13,648 nucleotides of DNA from Tritrichomonas foetus. Lineage: Eukaryota > Parabasalia > Tritrichomonadida > Tritrichomonadidae. Of the stretch, positions 1 to 7,536 are shown one piece after another. The first letter of the stretch is position 1. The number at the start of each line of letters is the position of its first letter. Below the pieces are notes generated by a model that made no database searches, was not told the origin of the DNA, and saw only the letters and a list, made by a program, of their open reading frames with translations. The DNA lies in assembly GCA_001839685.1 (NCBI GenBank), contig MLAK01001385.1:3312-16959 (forward strand), in the 5' to 3' direction. Made by a program: the position numbers and the translations under genes.

Positions 1-52
1 CATTTTCATATAATTCTCCATTTTCATATAATTCTTCATCTTCATATCGATA
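1..52. repeat. 18-bp direct repeat at left edge
   Basis: Two near-identical 18-base units (1-18 and 19-36, both starting CATTTTCATATAATTCT) are followed by a diverged third unit from 37. Because 18 is a multiple of three, the repeat could lie in a coding region. On the minus strand an ATG at 85-87 opens a frame that runs off the edge (29 codons). Another minus frame reads a hydrophilic ELYENG repeat but has no ATG after its upstream stop. A plus-strand frame ends at a TAA at 51-53. I cannot choose between these, so only the repeat is annotated. The rest of 1-225 is AT-rich spacer with nothing else clear. Confidence 0.6.
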
Positions 53-225
53 AATGTATTTAATAAAATCACTGAAATCAGACTCATTAAAGAGAAAAAA
101 AAGTCATGAGAAAATATTTTGTTTTTATGCCATAATAAAAATAGAATACAATATGGAAAAGAGGGAAATCATTACAACAAAAACTCGAACTTATACAACA
201 ATCATGAATTAAATGTTTTTCTACT

Positions 226-2163
226 TCACCTTGTTGTTCCCCACGTGGAGGTGTTTCCACCTCCTCCCCATGTGGAATTACCACCAGGATTGTTATTATT
301 GTTATTTGACCCCCATGAAGACCCAAATTTAGTGCCAGAGCCCCAAGTGCCACCAGAATTATTATTGCTATTATTATTGTTTCCTGTTCCCCACATTCCA
401 GAGTTACCACCACCGGAATTATTGCTTCCCCATGTACTTCCACTATTGTTGTTATTTGATGTTCCCCAAGTGCCTCCACCAGAGCCACCAGTGTTACTGT
501 TTGATGTTCCCCAAGTGCTGCCAGAATTATTACTGTTGGAATTGCCCCAAGTTGAGCCAGAACTACTGTTGCTGTTTGTTCCCCATGCACCGCCTGAACT
601 ATTATTGCTACTATTGTTGTTGGAAGTTCCCCAAGTAGAACCAGGTGCATTGCTGCTACTTGAACCCCAAGAGCTGCCTGTATTGCCACTATTGCTGTTG
701 CTGCCCCAAGAACTCCCACTAGAATTAGTAGAACTAGTGTTGCTTCCCCATGCTGAGGTTGTTGTACTTGAATTTGAAGTTCCCCAAGATGAACCACCAC
801 TGTTGTTGCTTGTATCTGATGAACCCCATGATGATTCACCACTTGATGGGTTTGTTCCCCAACCTGTTGATGACCCACTAGATGATGAATTTGCTGGTTG
901 CCCCCATGCCGAAGGTGTTGTTGTTGTTGTTGTAGATGCTGCTGGAGTTCCCCAACTAGATGAAGGTGGATTATTTGCAGGTGGTGCTGTAATTCCCCAT
1001 CCTGTTGTAGTTGAACTCGGCTGATCATTTGAAGTATTATTATTTGTATTTGCATTTGCGTTGTTGTTTGTGTCATTTGCTGCAGGAGCTGTTGTTGTTG
1101 GAATTCCCCATCCAGACGTTGAAGGAGCAGCAGCAGGTTCATTTTTAACCTCTTCTTTCCCACCTGCATTTGGTGTTGCAGTTGAAGCTGCATTTGAAGT
1201 TCCAGGTGCTGCAGCTGTAGTAGCATTCGCAGTAGACAACTGAGTCGTTGATGAGGATGATGGTGTTGCTGTTATGCCTGAATTGTTAGGCATACTAAAG
1301 TTAAAATTAAAAGAAGACGATTTATTAGCTGCTGATGTGTCTGTTGAAGGAGTTGGAGTTGCTGTAGTTGTGGTATTTGCTGCAGGCGTTGCAGGCGTTG
1401 TTTGAACAGTTGCAGCAGTTGACGAAGCGGGCGCAGGGGTGGCCGGCGGATTTGGAAGTGAAAGAGTAGAAGTTGCTCCAGGTGTTGTTGTGCCAAAATT
1501 GAAATTGAATGATGATGATGTGCCTGGCGCCGGTGTGGCTGGTGGTGCTGCAGAGCCAGAATTTGCTGCCGAAGGCGTGGCGAGCAAATTCAAGTTGCTT
1601 CCGGTGCTCTCTTTCACTGGCGTTGTTGGAAGAATGCTTTCTGATTTGGCCGGGGTGCCTGGAATTGAAATTTGAAGAGGATTTGTGGAGGCCGTTGACA
1701 ATGACGATAGATTCGCGAAAGTTTGGCCAAAGTTGGCAGAAGATTTTGATGGATCCGTTAAAGTTTTACTGCTCGATGATTCTGTCGGGAGATTCAATGA
1801 TGGAAGGACGAATCCACCAACTGTGGGATTAATCGCGGGCGGCGCCTTACTCGTGTAGGAAGAAGTAATGCTGGTTTTATCGCTTTCGGGATCACTATTT
1901 TCGCTATTTTTGATGAAATATGGTTTTGGTACTTTTCTCTGGTTGACTGAACGTAGTGAGTTTTTGAGAAGAGAAGAATTATTATTGACTTTTTCGGCTT
2001 GAATTTCTTGCTCAACGTATTTCGAAATATATGAGTGTCGTGGATTTTTGGTTGTTTGGGATGTGCTTTCAACTAGAAGAAAAGATTTATCTTCTAGATC
2101 TTGTGGAACTTCGGCTTTCCCCTTAAACCATTGGAAGAGTTTCGGGAAAAAGGAGATGCTCAT
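226..2163 (-). CDS. FNFNF/WG-repeat low-complexity protein (nucleoporin-like or Argonaute-hook-like)
   Basis: This 645-residue protein starts at an ATG 16 bases after a promoter-like motif. Residues 1-16 (MSISFFPKLFQWFKGK) fit a short amphipathic helix, with I3, F6, L9, F10 and F13 on one face and lysines on the other. Residues 17-110 are polar. About 110-350 is Ser/Thr/Pro/Ala-rich with many TPA steps, an NFG, and two SSSFNFNF motifs near residues 215-222 and 284-290. From W352 to the end are 21 tryptophans, all followed by glycine, spaced about 8-25 residues apart in Ser/Thr/Asn/Gly spacers with almost no charge. No globular domain is visible. FxF/FG motifs plus an N-terminal amphipathic helix recall basket nucleoporins such as Nup1, Nup60 and Nup153; WG repeats recall Argonaute-binding (AGO-hook) proteins. 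The CDS call is secure because the frame is open across 1.9 kb and has a distinct non-repetitive N-terminus. Function is inference. Long ORFs in other frames over 87-1226 are shadows of the repeats. Confidence 0.85.
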   Translation of the reverse strand: MSISFFPKLFQWFKGKAEVPQDLEDKSFLLVESTSQTTKNPRHSYISKYVEQEIQAEKVNNNSSLLKNSLRSVNQRKVPKPYFIKNSENSDPESDKTSITSSYTSKAPPAINPTVGGFVLPSLNLPTESSSSKTLTDPSKSSANFGQTFANLSSLSTASTNPLQISIPGTPAKSESILPTTPVKESTGSNLNLLATPSAANSGSAAPPATPAPGTSSSFNFNFGTTTPGATSTLSLPNPPATPAPASSTAATVQTTPATPAANTTTTATPTPSTDTSAANKSSSFNFNFSMPNNSGITATPSSSSTTQLSTANATTAAAPGTSNAASTATPNAGGKEEVKNEPAAAPSTSGWGIPTTTAPAANDTNNNANANTNNNTSNDQPSSTTTGWGITAPPANNPPSSSWGTPAASTTTTTTPSAWGQPANSSSSGSSTGWGTNPSSGESSWGSSDTSNNSGGSSWGTSNSSTTTSAWGSNTSSTNSSGSSWGSNSNSGNTGSSWGSSSSNAPGSTWGTSNNNSSNNSSGGAWGTNSNSSSGSTWGNSNSNNSGSTWGTSNSNTGGSGGGTWGTSNNNNSGSTWGSNNSGGGNSGMWGTGNNNNSNNNSGGTWGSGTKFGSSWGSNNNNNNPGGNSTWGGGGNTSTWGTTR

Positions 2164-2179
2164 GATGTTTTAATCTTTC

Positions 2180-2195
2180 TATAAACGGTCACCAA
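2180..2195 (-). promoter_or_regulatory. Promoter-like element of the WG-repeat gene
   Basis: The plus strand reads TATAAACGGTCACCAA; in gene orientation this is TTGGTGACCGTTTATA, ending 16 bases before the ATG. The same 16-mer with one substitution precedes the gene starting at 7106, and shorter matches precede MCM5 and the gene starting at 13537. AACGG fits the Myb core AACNG. Trichomonad core promoters are known to include motifs recognised by Myb-like proteins; whether this is one of them is inference. Confidence 0.6.
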
Positions 2196-2290
2196 AATCT
2201 CCTGTTGAATTCAAATTTGGAATTATGATGTGATTTTTCATTGAAAATTTTCTATGGATATTGAATCATTAAGCTTTTTTAACATATATC

Positions 2291-2313
2291 TGGCCGGTTG
2301 CTAAGTTCGGCCA
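2291..2313. repeat. GC-rich hairpin
   Basis: Perfect 6-base arms TGGCCG (2291-2296) and CGGCCA (2308-2313) flank an 11-base loop. The stem extends by ATAT/ATAT beyond a one-base bulge. It is conspicuously GC-rich inside an AT-rich spacer, about 130 bases upstream of the WG-repeat gene. An 11-codon minus-strand micro-ORF covers it. Function unknown. Confidence 0.45.
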
Positions 2314-2407
2314 TATTTTATCAGAATTTTGAGTCCTTTCTACAGTTGTGAGTTATGATCATATCTTTAAATATATTAATTTTTTACCAAATTATCTTTT
2401 GATTTTT

Positions 2408-2534
2408 GAATATCCTATACATCTGCATTATGACCAAAGAGTAAGCCAGTAATTCAAATTCCCATTTATTATTGACCAAAATTGGTTGTAATCTTTTTCC
2501 ATCATGGTAGTAATGCAGATGCATAGAGTATTCA
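2408..2534. repeat. 127-bp imperfect inverted repeat
   Basis: The left arm 2407-2436 and right arm 2505-2534 are reverse complements at 25 of 30 positions by hand alignment. The best stretch is CATCTGCATTA against TAATGCAGATG. The 68-base centre includes a small ACCAA-AA-TTGGT dyad at about 2475-2486. It could be a MITE-like element, an inverted duplication or a hairpin RNA. I see no clear target-site duplication and no ORF inside. Confidence 0.55.
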
Positions 2535-2604
2535 CTTCTATTGAATTGCTTAGATTAAAAAATCGTGATATTTACACCTTTAAATATTTTGTATTGGCAA
2601 AAGC

Positions 2605-2738
2605 ATGAAATAGTTACAGCTACATGAAATAGTTACAACTTCAATGAAATAGTTACAACTTCAATGAAATAGTTACAACTTCAATGAAATAGTTACAACT
2701 ACAAAGAAATAGTTACAACTCCAATGAAATAGTTACAA
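2605..2738. repeat. 20-bp minisatellite, seven copies
   Basis: Seven copies of ATGAAATAGTTACAACTTCA begin at 2605, 2624, 2644, 2664, 2684, 2704 and 2724. The step is 20 bases except for the first, which is 19. Copies 3-5 are essentially identical; the first, second, sixth and seventh carry substitutions. The block lies 79-212 bases past the stop of the BTB-like gene and roughly 440-575 bases before the WG-repeat gene, both on the minus strand. Each unit contains AGTT-AC-AACT, a dyad with 4-base arms. The plus-strand ATG AAA TAG stops at once, so it does not code in that frame. Confidence 0.9.
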
Positions 2739-2816
2739 ATGAAACATCTAGAGTTGGGAATAACTTAATATTTAATAATAAAAATAATAAAACATCATAA
2801 AGCAGGGTAATTTGCA

Positions 2817-4517
2817 TTAAAGATAGATTGTACCGAAAAATTCTATGCTTGCAATCGCGAAAATATTATCACCTCTGAAATTGGCGCCAACTTGTCTAAT
2901 TCTGATAAATTGGAATTTGTCATGAGTTTTTGTTGATGGAAATGTCTGGAACCGATTCGGTCCATTCAAAACAGGTGTATTTCTTTTATCAATCTCGTCC
3001 CAGTCCTTTCCATTATTGGATCCCTCTAAAATCCAATACTTCAAGTGACATGTTCCAGATCCATATTTGTGTGTTCTCAGTGTGTAGTGTGTGAGGTGAA
3101 CTTTTTTATCCTTGAAATCAAATAATATCCAGGAATTAGGAATATCTTCAGTGAAGAAAAAGTCATTCCAGTGTGAGTCAGTAATTTGGTATGCTTCATT
3201 TCGATCACTTGATGATGCAGAAACATTGATCAACTTTTTGAGATGTGGATCACCATTTGCCATTTCTGCCAATTTAGCAAACATACCATTATATGGCTGT
3301 CCGTTATATGTTACAATAATATGTTTCACTGGAGAGCTTACTCCACTTGATGCTGGCATATTTTTGATTCTTTTGAGAGATTCTTCGCTTTCAATAATTT
3401 TTCTGACAATTGATGTCATTGAATTTTTCAATTCATTATTATCCGATCTCATTGAAATTACCGCATTTTCAAGTGTGCCTGATTTTTTAGTGAGTCCATT
3501 GACAATTTTATTTGTTTTTCTTAAATCTTTATGTGCACGAGTTTCTACTTCCGTAAATGATTTGCTAATATTTTCAAGTGTTTCATTACACATTGCATCA
3601 ATTTTATTTAATGCTTTTGTGATTTTATCATTAACATCGGCAGAATTGCCATCATTTGATGAGCTCACTTTGGCTTCAAGTGAAGTGATTTTCTTATTTA
3701 AATGTTTTAAAACATCTGACGGATCTGATGGGTCAAAAGCTGAAGTTTTTTCCAGTTTTTCAAGTCTTGCTGCCATTTGGTTGAGTTGATTATGGTATTC
3801 CGTCATTTGGCTGATGAATTTTGTATTGTCTTGTAAAAGTGCGATTGCTGCATTTGTGAGCGACTCGGCAATAAATGATTTTATTAGTTTTGGATGGCGC
3901 AAGAATTCAATTGCTTCTTCCGATGATAGCCTGGTTATGTCTACTTTTCCCGCCAAAAAAGAGGCATCTGAGCCAACCCGATTCAGCATTCGCTTCACAA
4001 ATTGGTAATATCGCTGTGGCTTTTTGATGATGCAGCGAGGATTATTGACAATTCTATTTAATGAGCGGATTGGAAATTCTGAAAGCGACTGAATTTGTAC
4101 AGCCGTGTCAAAATTTTCAGCAATGATATTTTCCAGCCCTGCAAATGAATCCTTTTTCTTCGCATTTAAAATCTTTTGAATCGTTTTCTCGAGTTCGGAA
4201 TTAGTGCTCATTGTTCGCCGTACTTCTGTGGCAACAGTGTCGACTTCCCACACATCACAGAAATGCAATATATCGATGGCGTTATCAACTGTGATTCTGG
4301 TTTCAATACCTTGCGCGGCTCGAAGAAACTGGCAAAAAACGGTAAATGGCGGGTCATCTTTGAGCGTGAGAAGGTTGGAAGAAAAGAATTCTGGAATTCG
4401 TCGAAATTTGGCTGAATAAAGGGCAAACTGGAATTTAGAAACATGCGCCTCTTGATCGTTGTAAATAAATGTGAAGTCGTCCTGACGCGGCGCTTGAGGA
4501 ATAAATGATTTTTTCAT
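2817..4517 (-). CDS. BTB-like, coiled-coil and F5/8 type C (discoidin) domain protein
   Basis: The protein has 566 residues and starts MKKSFIPQ; the ATG at 4517 is the first in frame. Residues about 14-105 resemble a BTB/POZ fold, with a short β-rich start (FTFIYNDQEAHVSKFQFAL) and a helical remainder (FCQFLRAAQG, AIDILHFCDVWEV). About 110-225 is helical and could be BACK-like. Residues about 230-390 carry heptad-like coiled coil, probably for self-association. About 395-566 is a discoidin/F5-8C type β-sandwich, seen in ITDSHWNDFFF, NSWILFDFKDKKVHLTHY and KYWILEGSNNGKDWDEID. I know this BTB-to-F5/8C layout from BTBD9 and from large trichomonad families. There is no signal peptide or membrane segment, so it is probably intracellular. 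The ligand is unknown. The stop TAA is followed by 2.8-kb-mark spacer containing the minisatellite. Confidence 0.85.
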   Translation of the reverse strand: MKKSFIPQAPRQDDFTFIYNDQEAHVSKFQFALYSAKFRRIPEFFSSNLLTLKDDPPFTVFCQFLRAAQGIETRITVDNAIDILHFCDVWEVDTVATEVRRTMSTNSELEKTIQKILNAKKKDSFAGLENIIAENFDTAVQIQSLSEFPIRSLNRIVNNPRCIIKKPQRYYQFVKRMLNRVGSDASFLAGKVDITRLSSEEAIEFLRHPKLIKSFIAESLTNAAIALLQDNTKFISQMTEYHNQLNQMAARLEKLEKTSAFDPSDPSDVLKHLNKKITSLEAKVSSSNDGNSADVNDKITKALNKIDAMCNETLENISKSFTEVETRAHKDLRKTNKIVNGLTKKSGTLENAVISMRSDNNELKNSMTSIVRKIIESEESLKRIKNMPASSGVSSPVKHIIVTYNGQPYNGMFAKLAEMANGDPHLKKLINVSASSSDRNEAYQITDSHWNDFFFTEDIPNSWILFDFKDKKVHLTHYTLRTHKYGSGTCHLKYWILEGSNNGKDWDEIDKRNTPVLNGPNRFQTFPSTKTHDKFQFIRIRQVGANFRGDNIFAIASIEFFGTIYL

Positions 4518-4536
4518 TCTGTTTTTTATAGTTATT

Positions 4537-4551
4537 CATAAATGTAACCAT
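4537..4551 (-). promoter_or_regulatory. Possible variant promoter element of the BTB-like gene
   Basis: In gene orientation the sequence is TGGTTACATTTAT, about 20 bases before the ATG. It resembles TGGTGACCGTTTAT found before the WG-repeat and LRR-like genes but lacks the CCG core. The similarity is weak and could be chance in AT-rich DNA. Confidence 0.25.
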
Positions 4552-4643
4552 ATTATTATATTGAAAATATTATTCGATAATTTTTATTTTGGTATACGTT
4601 TAAAAACTTGATTGAATGATGTTTTTAATGATATATTCTAGAG

Positions 4644-4675
4644 GATTGGATATCAAGTTTCCAATCACACTTGAT
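4644..4675. repeat. Two interleaved 7-bp inverted repeats
   Basis: GATTGGA (4644-4650) pairs with TCCAATC (4660-4666), and ATCAAGT (4652-4658) pairs with ACTTGAT (4669-4675). Both are perfect and they interlock in the order A-B-A'-B', with 1, 1 and 2 bases between arms. The site lies about 130 bases upstream of the BTB-like gene. The rest of the 4518-4922 spacer is AT-rich with nothing else clear. Confidence 0.6.
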
Positions 4676-4922
4676 CTAAAGTTGATAACTATGGAATTAT
4701 TGTCATATAGTCATGGTTGTAAGCTAATTGGTTATCATTATCAAAAATTCATTTAAATTATTTATCAACTGATGAAACAATATTTGTGATTGAAATAAAA
4801 TTGAATTTTGTAATGGCTAAATAATTAGACTCAATTTTGAATAAAAAGAATCAAAGCGAGTATTTAGGAGTATTTGGCTTTAATTAAACAAAAATATTGA
4901 AGAAAAGAAAAGAAAATCATGC

Positions 4923-7106
4923 TCAATCATCATAATATTCTTCATCAGTATCATGACCATCTACATAAACTTTATTCCCTTTTTTAGAATTTGCCGCGCT
5001 GTTTCCTTTTCTCGAACTTGATTGTGACTTTTGTGAGTGGTGACTGCTTCGACTTGAAACAGAAGCATTGTCATCATTCACATGATTTGATTTCTGTGAA
5101 TTATGGGAAATGTGACTATTTTTACTTGCGTTTGATTTATGAGAGCTTTTAGAAGCGTGGGAACTAAGTGAATGATTTGAACTTCTAGAACTAACTGATA
5201 GTTTATCATCATTATCATGAAGCGAATAACTTTTCTGAGAATTTGGTTTACTTCTTGAATGATGTGAACTGTGTGAACTTTGGGAACTAACTGATGACTT
5301 ATCATCATCATTATTGGCACTATGCGTACCTTTTTTCAGTGTTTTTGAATTTTTCGAACTACGTGTAGAAGAAGAAGTTGTTGACAATAATTTAATTTCA
5401 ATGTCTGATGAGGAATAATCTTCCTCTTCTTCATAATCATTCATTCTATTTTGATGGTTTATTCGATTTTCATTGTCACTTTCATGGCTATCTTCTTCTT
5501 CCTCTTCTTCTTCATTATCGTAATGGTCATCAAGTTGAGATCTCTTTTGTTTTATGTATTCATCTGAATTTGATTCTGATAACAGTTCAATTGAATCAAC
5601 AGGTGTTTGTCTTTCCAATAGTTGATTAATTTTCATGAATTCTTTTGGTGTGAAATCAGAATCAGTCACTTCAAAAGTAGCAAGTTTCCACATTTCGTTA
5701 TCACTATGTGGTTTTCTCTTTAAAAACTTGTAGATTTCCATGAAAACAGGCGATGAAAGTTGTGCCTTCTCAAAAATAAGGCTTCGATATTGATAAGGAG
5801 AAATGTCATGCAAAAGTATTGAAAATGATTTATTAGTAATTGTTATATTTGTGGTTTTAAATGATCTTATTGTTGGGCACTTTGCAAGATGTTGGAATAG
5901 AACAATTTGGTGAATCTCAGGGATTTCTAAATTTGATAATTCAAGGTTTCGTAAAGTTTTTGTATGGAGAAGCATCAATCTTATAATTTTCATTAAATAT
6001 TGAAGATAACGATGGCAATTTTTGGCAATGGATCGTTTAACTATCATTGCTTGTTTAAGTTCAGGATCTTCAATTTTCGATGAAGCACTTTTCGTTTGCT
6101 TACTTAAACTATTTTTACTGCTTAAACTTCTGTGACTTTTTCGACTAGAGTCGCTTAGAAGTGTATCATCATGATATGTGGTTGAAGTGAGGGCGCTATT
6201 ATTGGAAGATTTTTTAGAGATTGATGATTTCTCACCTTTGTGACTTTTAGAATTTGAGTCACTTAAAAGTGAATCCAAATTTTCTTTTTTGCTAATTTGG
6301 CTTGCTTTACTAGACTTACTTTTTTGACTATTCAAAGCGCTACTTGATTTACTTGTACTACTTAATAATTTTTCGTTATCAATGTTTTCTATCTTGTTGC
6401 TGATTTTACTATGCTGACTGGCTTTACTTAAATGGCTTGATTTGCTGGAATTACTGAGAAGTTTTTCATCATCAATGTTTTCGACCTTGTTGCTGGTTTT
6501 ACTATGCTGACTGTTTCTGCTGGCTTTACTATTTGATTCTGAACTTTTTGAACTTGTGCTGATTTCTTCAACTTCATCACCAAATGTTTTATTATTCATT
6601 TCTTCTTCTTCAGGTGATTCTCCAGTCTTGCTTTCGACTGTTTTCTCGTTTTTTTCTTCCTCTTCTTCAGAAATGTCAAAAGAATGATTTTCGTTGGTAG
6701 ATTCTTTAGTTTCTTCTTCTTTTTGATAGCTTTCTTTAGAAATAAAATCATCTTCATAATCTTTTGAATTATTGGTTTTCGTCTTTTTTTCATCTTCGCT
6801 GTAACGATCTTCTTCTTCGTTCATCAATTTGCTTGTTTCGTTCAAAGTTGATTCATTTTTCGCTGGTGATTTAGAATCGTGGTCACTTTCGATTTTGATG
6901 CTTTCGACTAAATCAGGATCACAGGATGCGAGGAGGTCACAGCTAAAAGTGAGCGACTTTGCTTTTTTATAGACGATATTGGGCAATGAATGGAAAAAAT
7001 TGGTTGATAGTTTTGCATCGATTTGCGATAAGTCGAAATGACAGGATTTGTTTTTGATGTCTCCATTTCCGAGTTTATACATTTCTTCTTCGTTTAGTTT
7101 GATCAT
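4923..7106 (-). CDS. Ser/acidic repeat protein with LRR-like central region
   Basis: I chose the ATG at 7106 (MIKLNEEEMYKLG), giving 727 residues; the longer frame would need a non-ATG TTG at 7139. Residues 1-75 are folded-looking and may be a divergent LRR (KAKSLTFSCDLLASCDPDLV). About 76-345 is Glu/Ser/Lys-rich and disordered. It includes a 31-residue repeat (SNKVENIDDEKLLS and SNKIENIDNEKLLS) and several DxLLSxSSxKSH variants. About 350-500 is rich in regularly spaced leucines (RNLELSNLEIPEIHQIV, RSLIFEKAQLSSPVF), compatible with ribonuclease-inhibitor-type LRRs. An acidic run follows near 530-545. Then comes a Ser/His/Lys tail with three DDxxxSVSSxSS repeats, ending in DEEYYDD. No membrane segment is visible. 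A scaffold or heavily phosphorylated protein is plausible, but the function is not recognised. It is divergent from MCM5 across a 429-base spacer. Confidence 0.85.
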   Translation of the reverse strand: MIKLNEEEMYKLGNGDIKNKSCHFDLSQIDAKLSTNFFHSLPNIVYKKAKSLTFSCDLLASCDPDLVESIKIESDHDSKSPAKNESTLNETSKLMNEEEDRYSEDEKKTKTNNSKDYEDDFISKESYQKEEETKESTNENHSFDISEEEEEKNEKTVESKTGESPEEEEMNNKTFGDEVEEISTSSKSSESNSKASRNSQHSKTSNKVENIDDEKLLSNSSKSSHLSKASQHSKISNKIENIDNEKLLSSTSKSSSALNSQKSKSSKASQISKKENLDSLLSDSNSKSHKGEKSSISKKSSNNSALTSTTYHDDTLLSDSSRKSHRSLSSKNSLSKQTKSASSKIEDPELKQAMIVKRSIAKNCHRYLQYLMKIIRLMLLHTKTLRNLELSNLEIPEIHQIVLFQHLAKCPTIRSFKTTNITITNKSFSILLHDISPYQYRSLIFEKAQLSSPVFMEIYKFLKRKPHSDNEMWKLATFEVTDSDFTPKEFMKINQLLERQTPVDSIELLSESNSDEYIKQKRSQLDDHYDNEEEEEEEDSHESDNENRINHQNRMNDYEEEEDYSSSDIEIKLLSTTSSSTRSSKNSKTLKKGTHSANNDDDKSSVSSQSSHSSHHSRSKPNSQKSYSLHDNDDKLSVSSRSSNHSLSSHASKSSHKSNASKNSHISHNSQKSNHVNDDNASVSSRSSHHSQKSQSSSRKGNSAANSKKGNKVYVDGHDTDEEYYDD

Positions 7107-7142
7107 TTTCGAAATCGAGTCGATAATTAACGTAAACAATCT

Positions 7143-7158
7143 TATAAACGGTCGCCAA
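7143..7158 (-). promoter_or_regulatory. Promoter-like element of the LRR-like gene
   Basis: In gene orientation it reads TTGGCGACCGTTTATA, 36 bases before the ATG at 7106. It is identical at 15 of 16 positions to the element at 2180-2195 and faces the same way relative to its gene. The AGATT that follows is also shared. Confidence 0.6.
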
Positions 7159-7516
7159 GAATAACTTTTTCAAAGATAAATATAATGGTCAAATAATATA
7201 GGTTATGGTCAATTAATGCAATTTTTTTCCCATTTTATATTATTATCTTTATGAGTTAATATAAAATATGTATTTATTATATATAGAATGTCAGAAATTA
7301 TATACATCAATCAAGTCTCATATTTAGTAATTGTAAAAATAACTGATACCAACATTAAGATTGGAAAATCATTTTACTTCAGGTATTTTTGTAATTGCTT
7401 GATTCTCTAAATATGAAAAATATATTTATTTTTGGGAAAATTCTTTCACACTTGGATATCATGTTGAATCATGAAATTATCGGTTTAAAATTTCCACTTT
7501 TTGAATAACCCTTCCT

Positions 7517-7536
7517 CCCGTTTATTAATTATCAAA
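7517..7536 (+). promoter_or_regulatory. MCM5 promoter-like element and initiator-like TCA
   Basis: CCCGTTTATT (7517-7526) matches the core of the elements at 2180 and 7143 in the same orientation toward its gene. It is followed by ATTATCAAATG, where TCA (7532-7534) resembles a trichomonad initiator abutting the ATG at 7536. The rest of the 429-base spacer is AT-rich, with a repeated TATGGTCAA near 7182-7212. Confidence 0.5.

Noticed and set aside
1..87. Partial minus-strand gene starting at the ATG at 87
   Set aside because: Only 29 codons are visible, all over the 18-bp repeat, and two other frames are equally plausible.
119..1024. Long plus-strand ORF (301 codons) opposite the WG-repeat gene
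   Set aside because: It is a Pro/Leu/Val shadow of the Ser/Asn/Gly/Trp repeats on the other strand, with no independent motif.
87..1226. Minus-strand ORF (379 codons) overlapping the WG-repeat gene
   Set aside because: It is Gln/Leu/His-rich low complexity in another frame of the repeat DNA. The 226-2163 frame extends into a unique N-terminus and a promoter-like motif.
2283..2318. 11-codon minus-strand micro-ORF over the GC-rich hairpin as an upstream ORF
   Set aside because: Transcription of the WG-repeat gene probably starts within tens of bases of its ATG, well downstream of it.
3112..3789. 225-codon plus-strand ORF inside the BTB-like gene
   Set aside because: It is the antisense of the coiled-coil region, with hydrophobic shadow composition.
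7107..7139. Extension of the LRR-like protein to a TTG at 7139
   Set aside because: Nuclear genes start at ATG; the first in-frame ATG is at 7106, downstream of the promoter-like motif.
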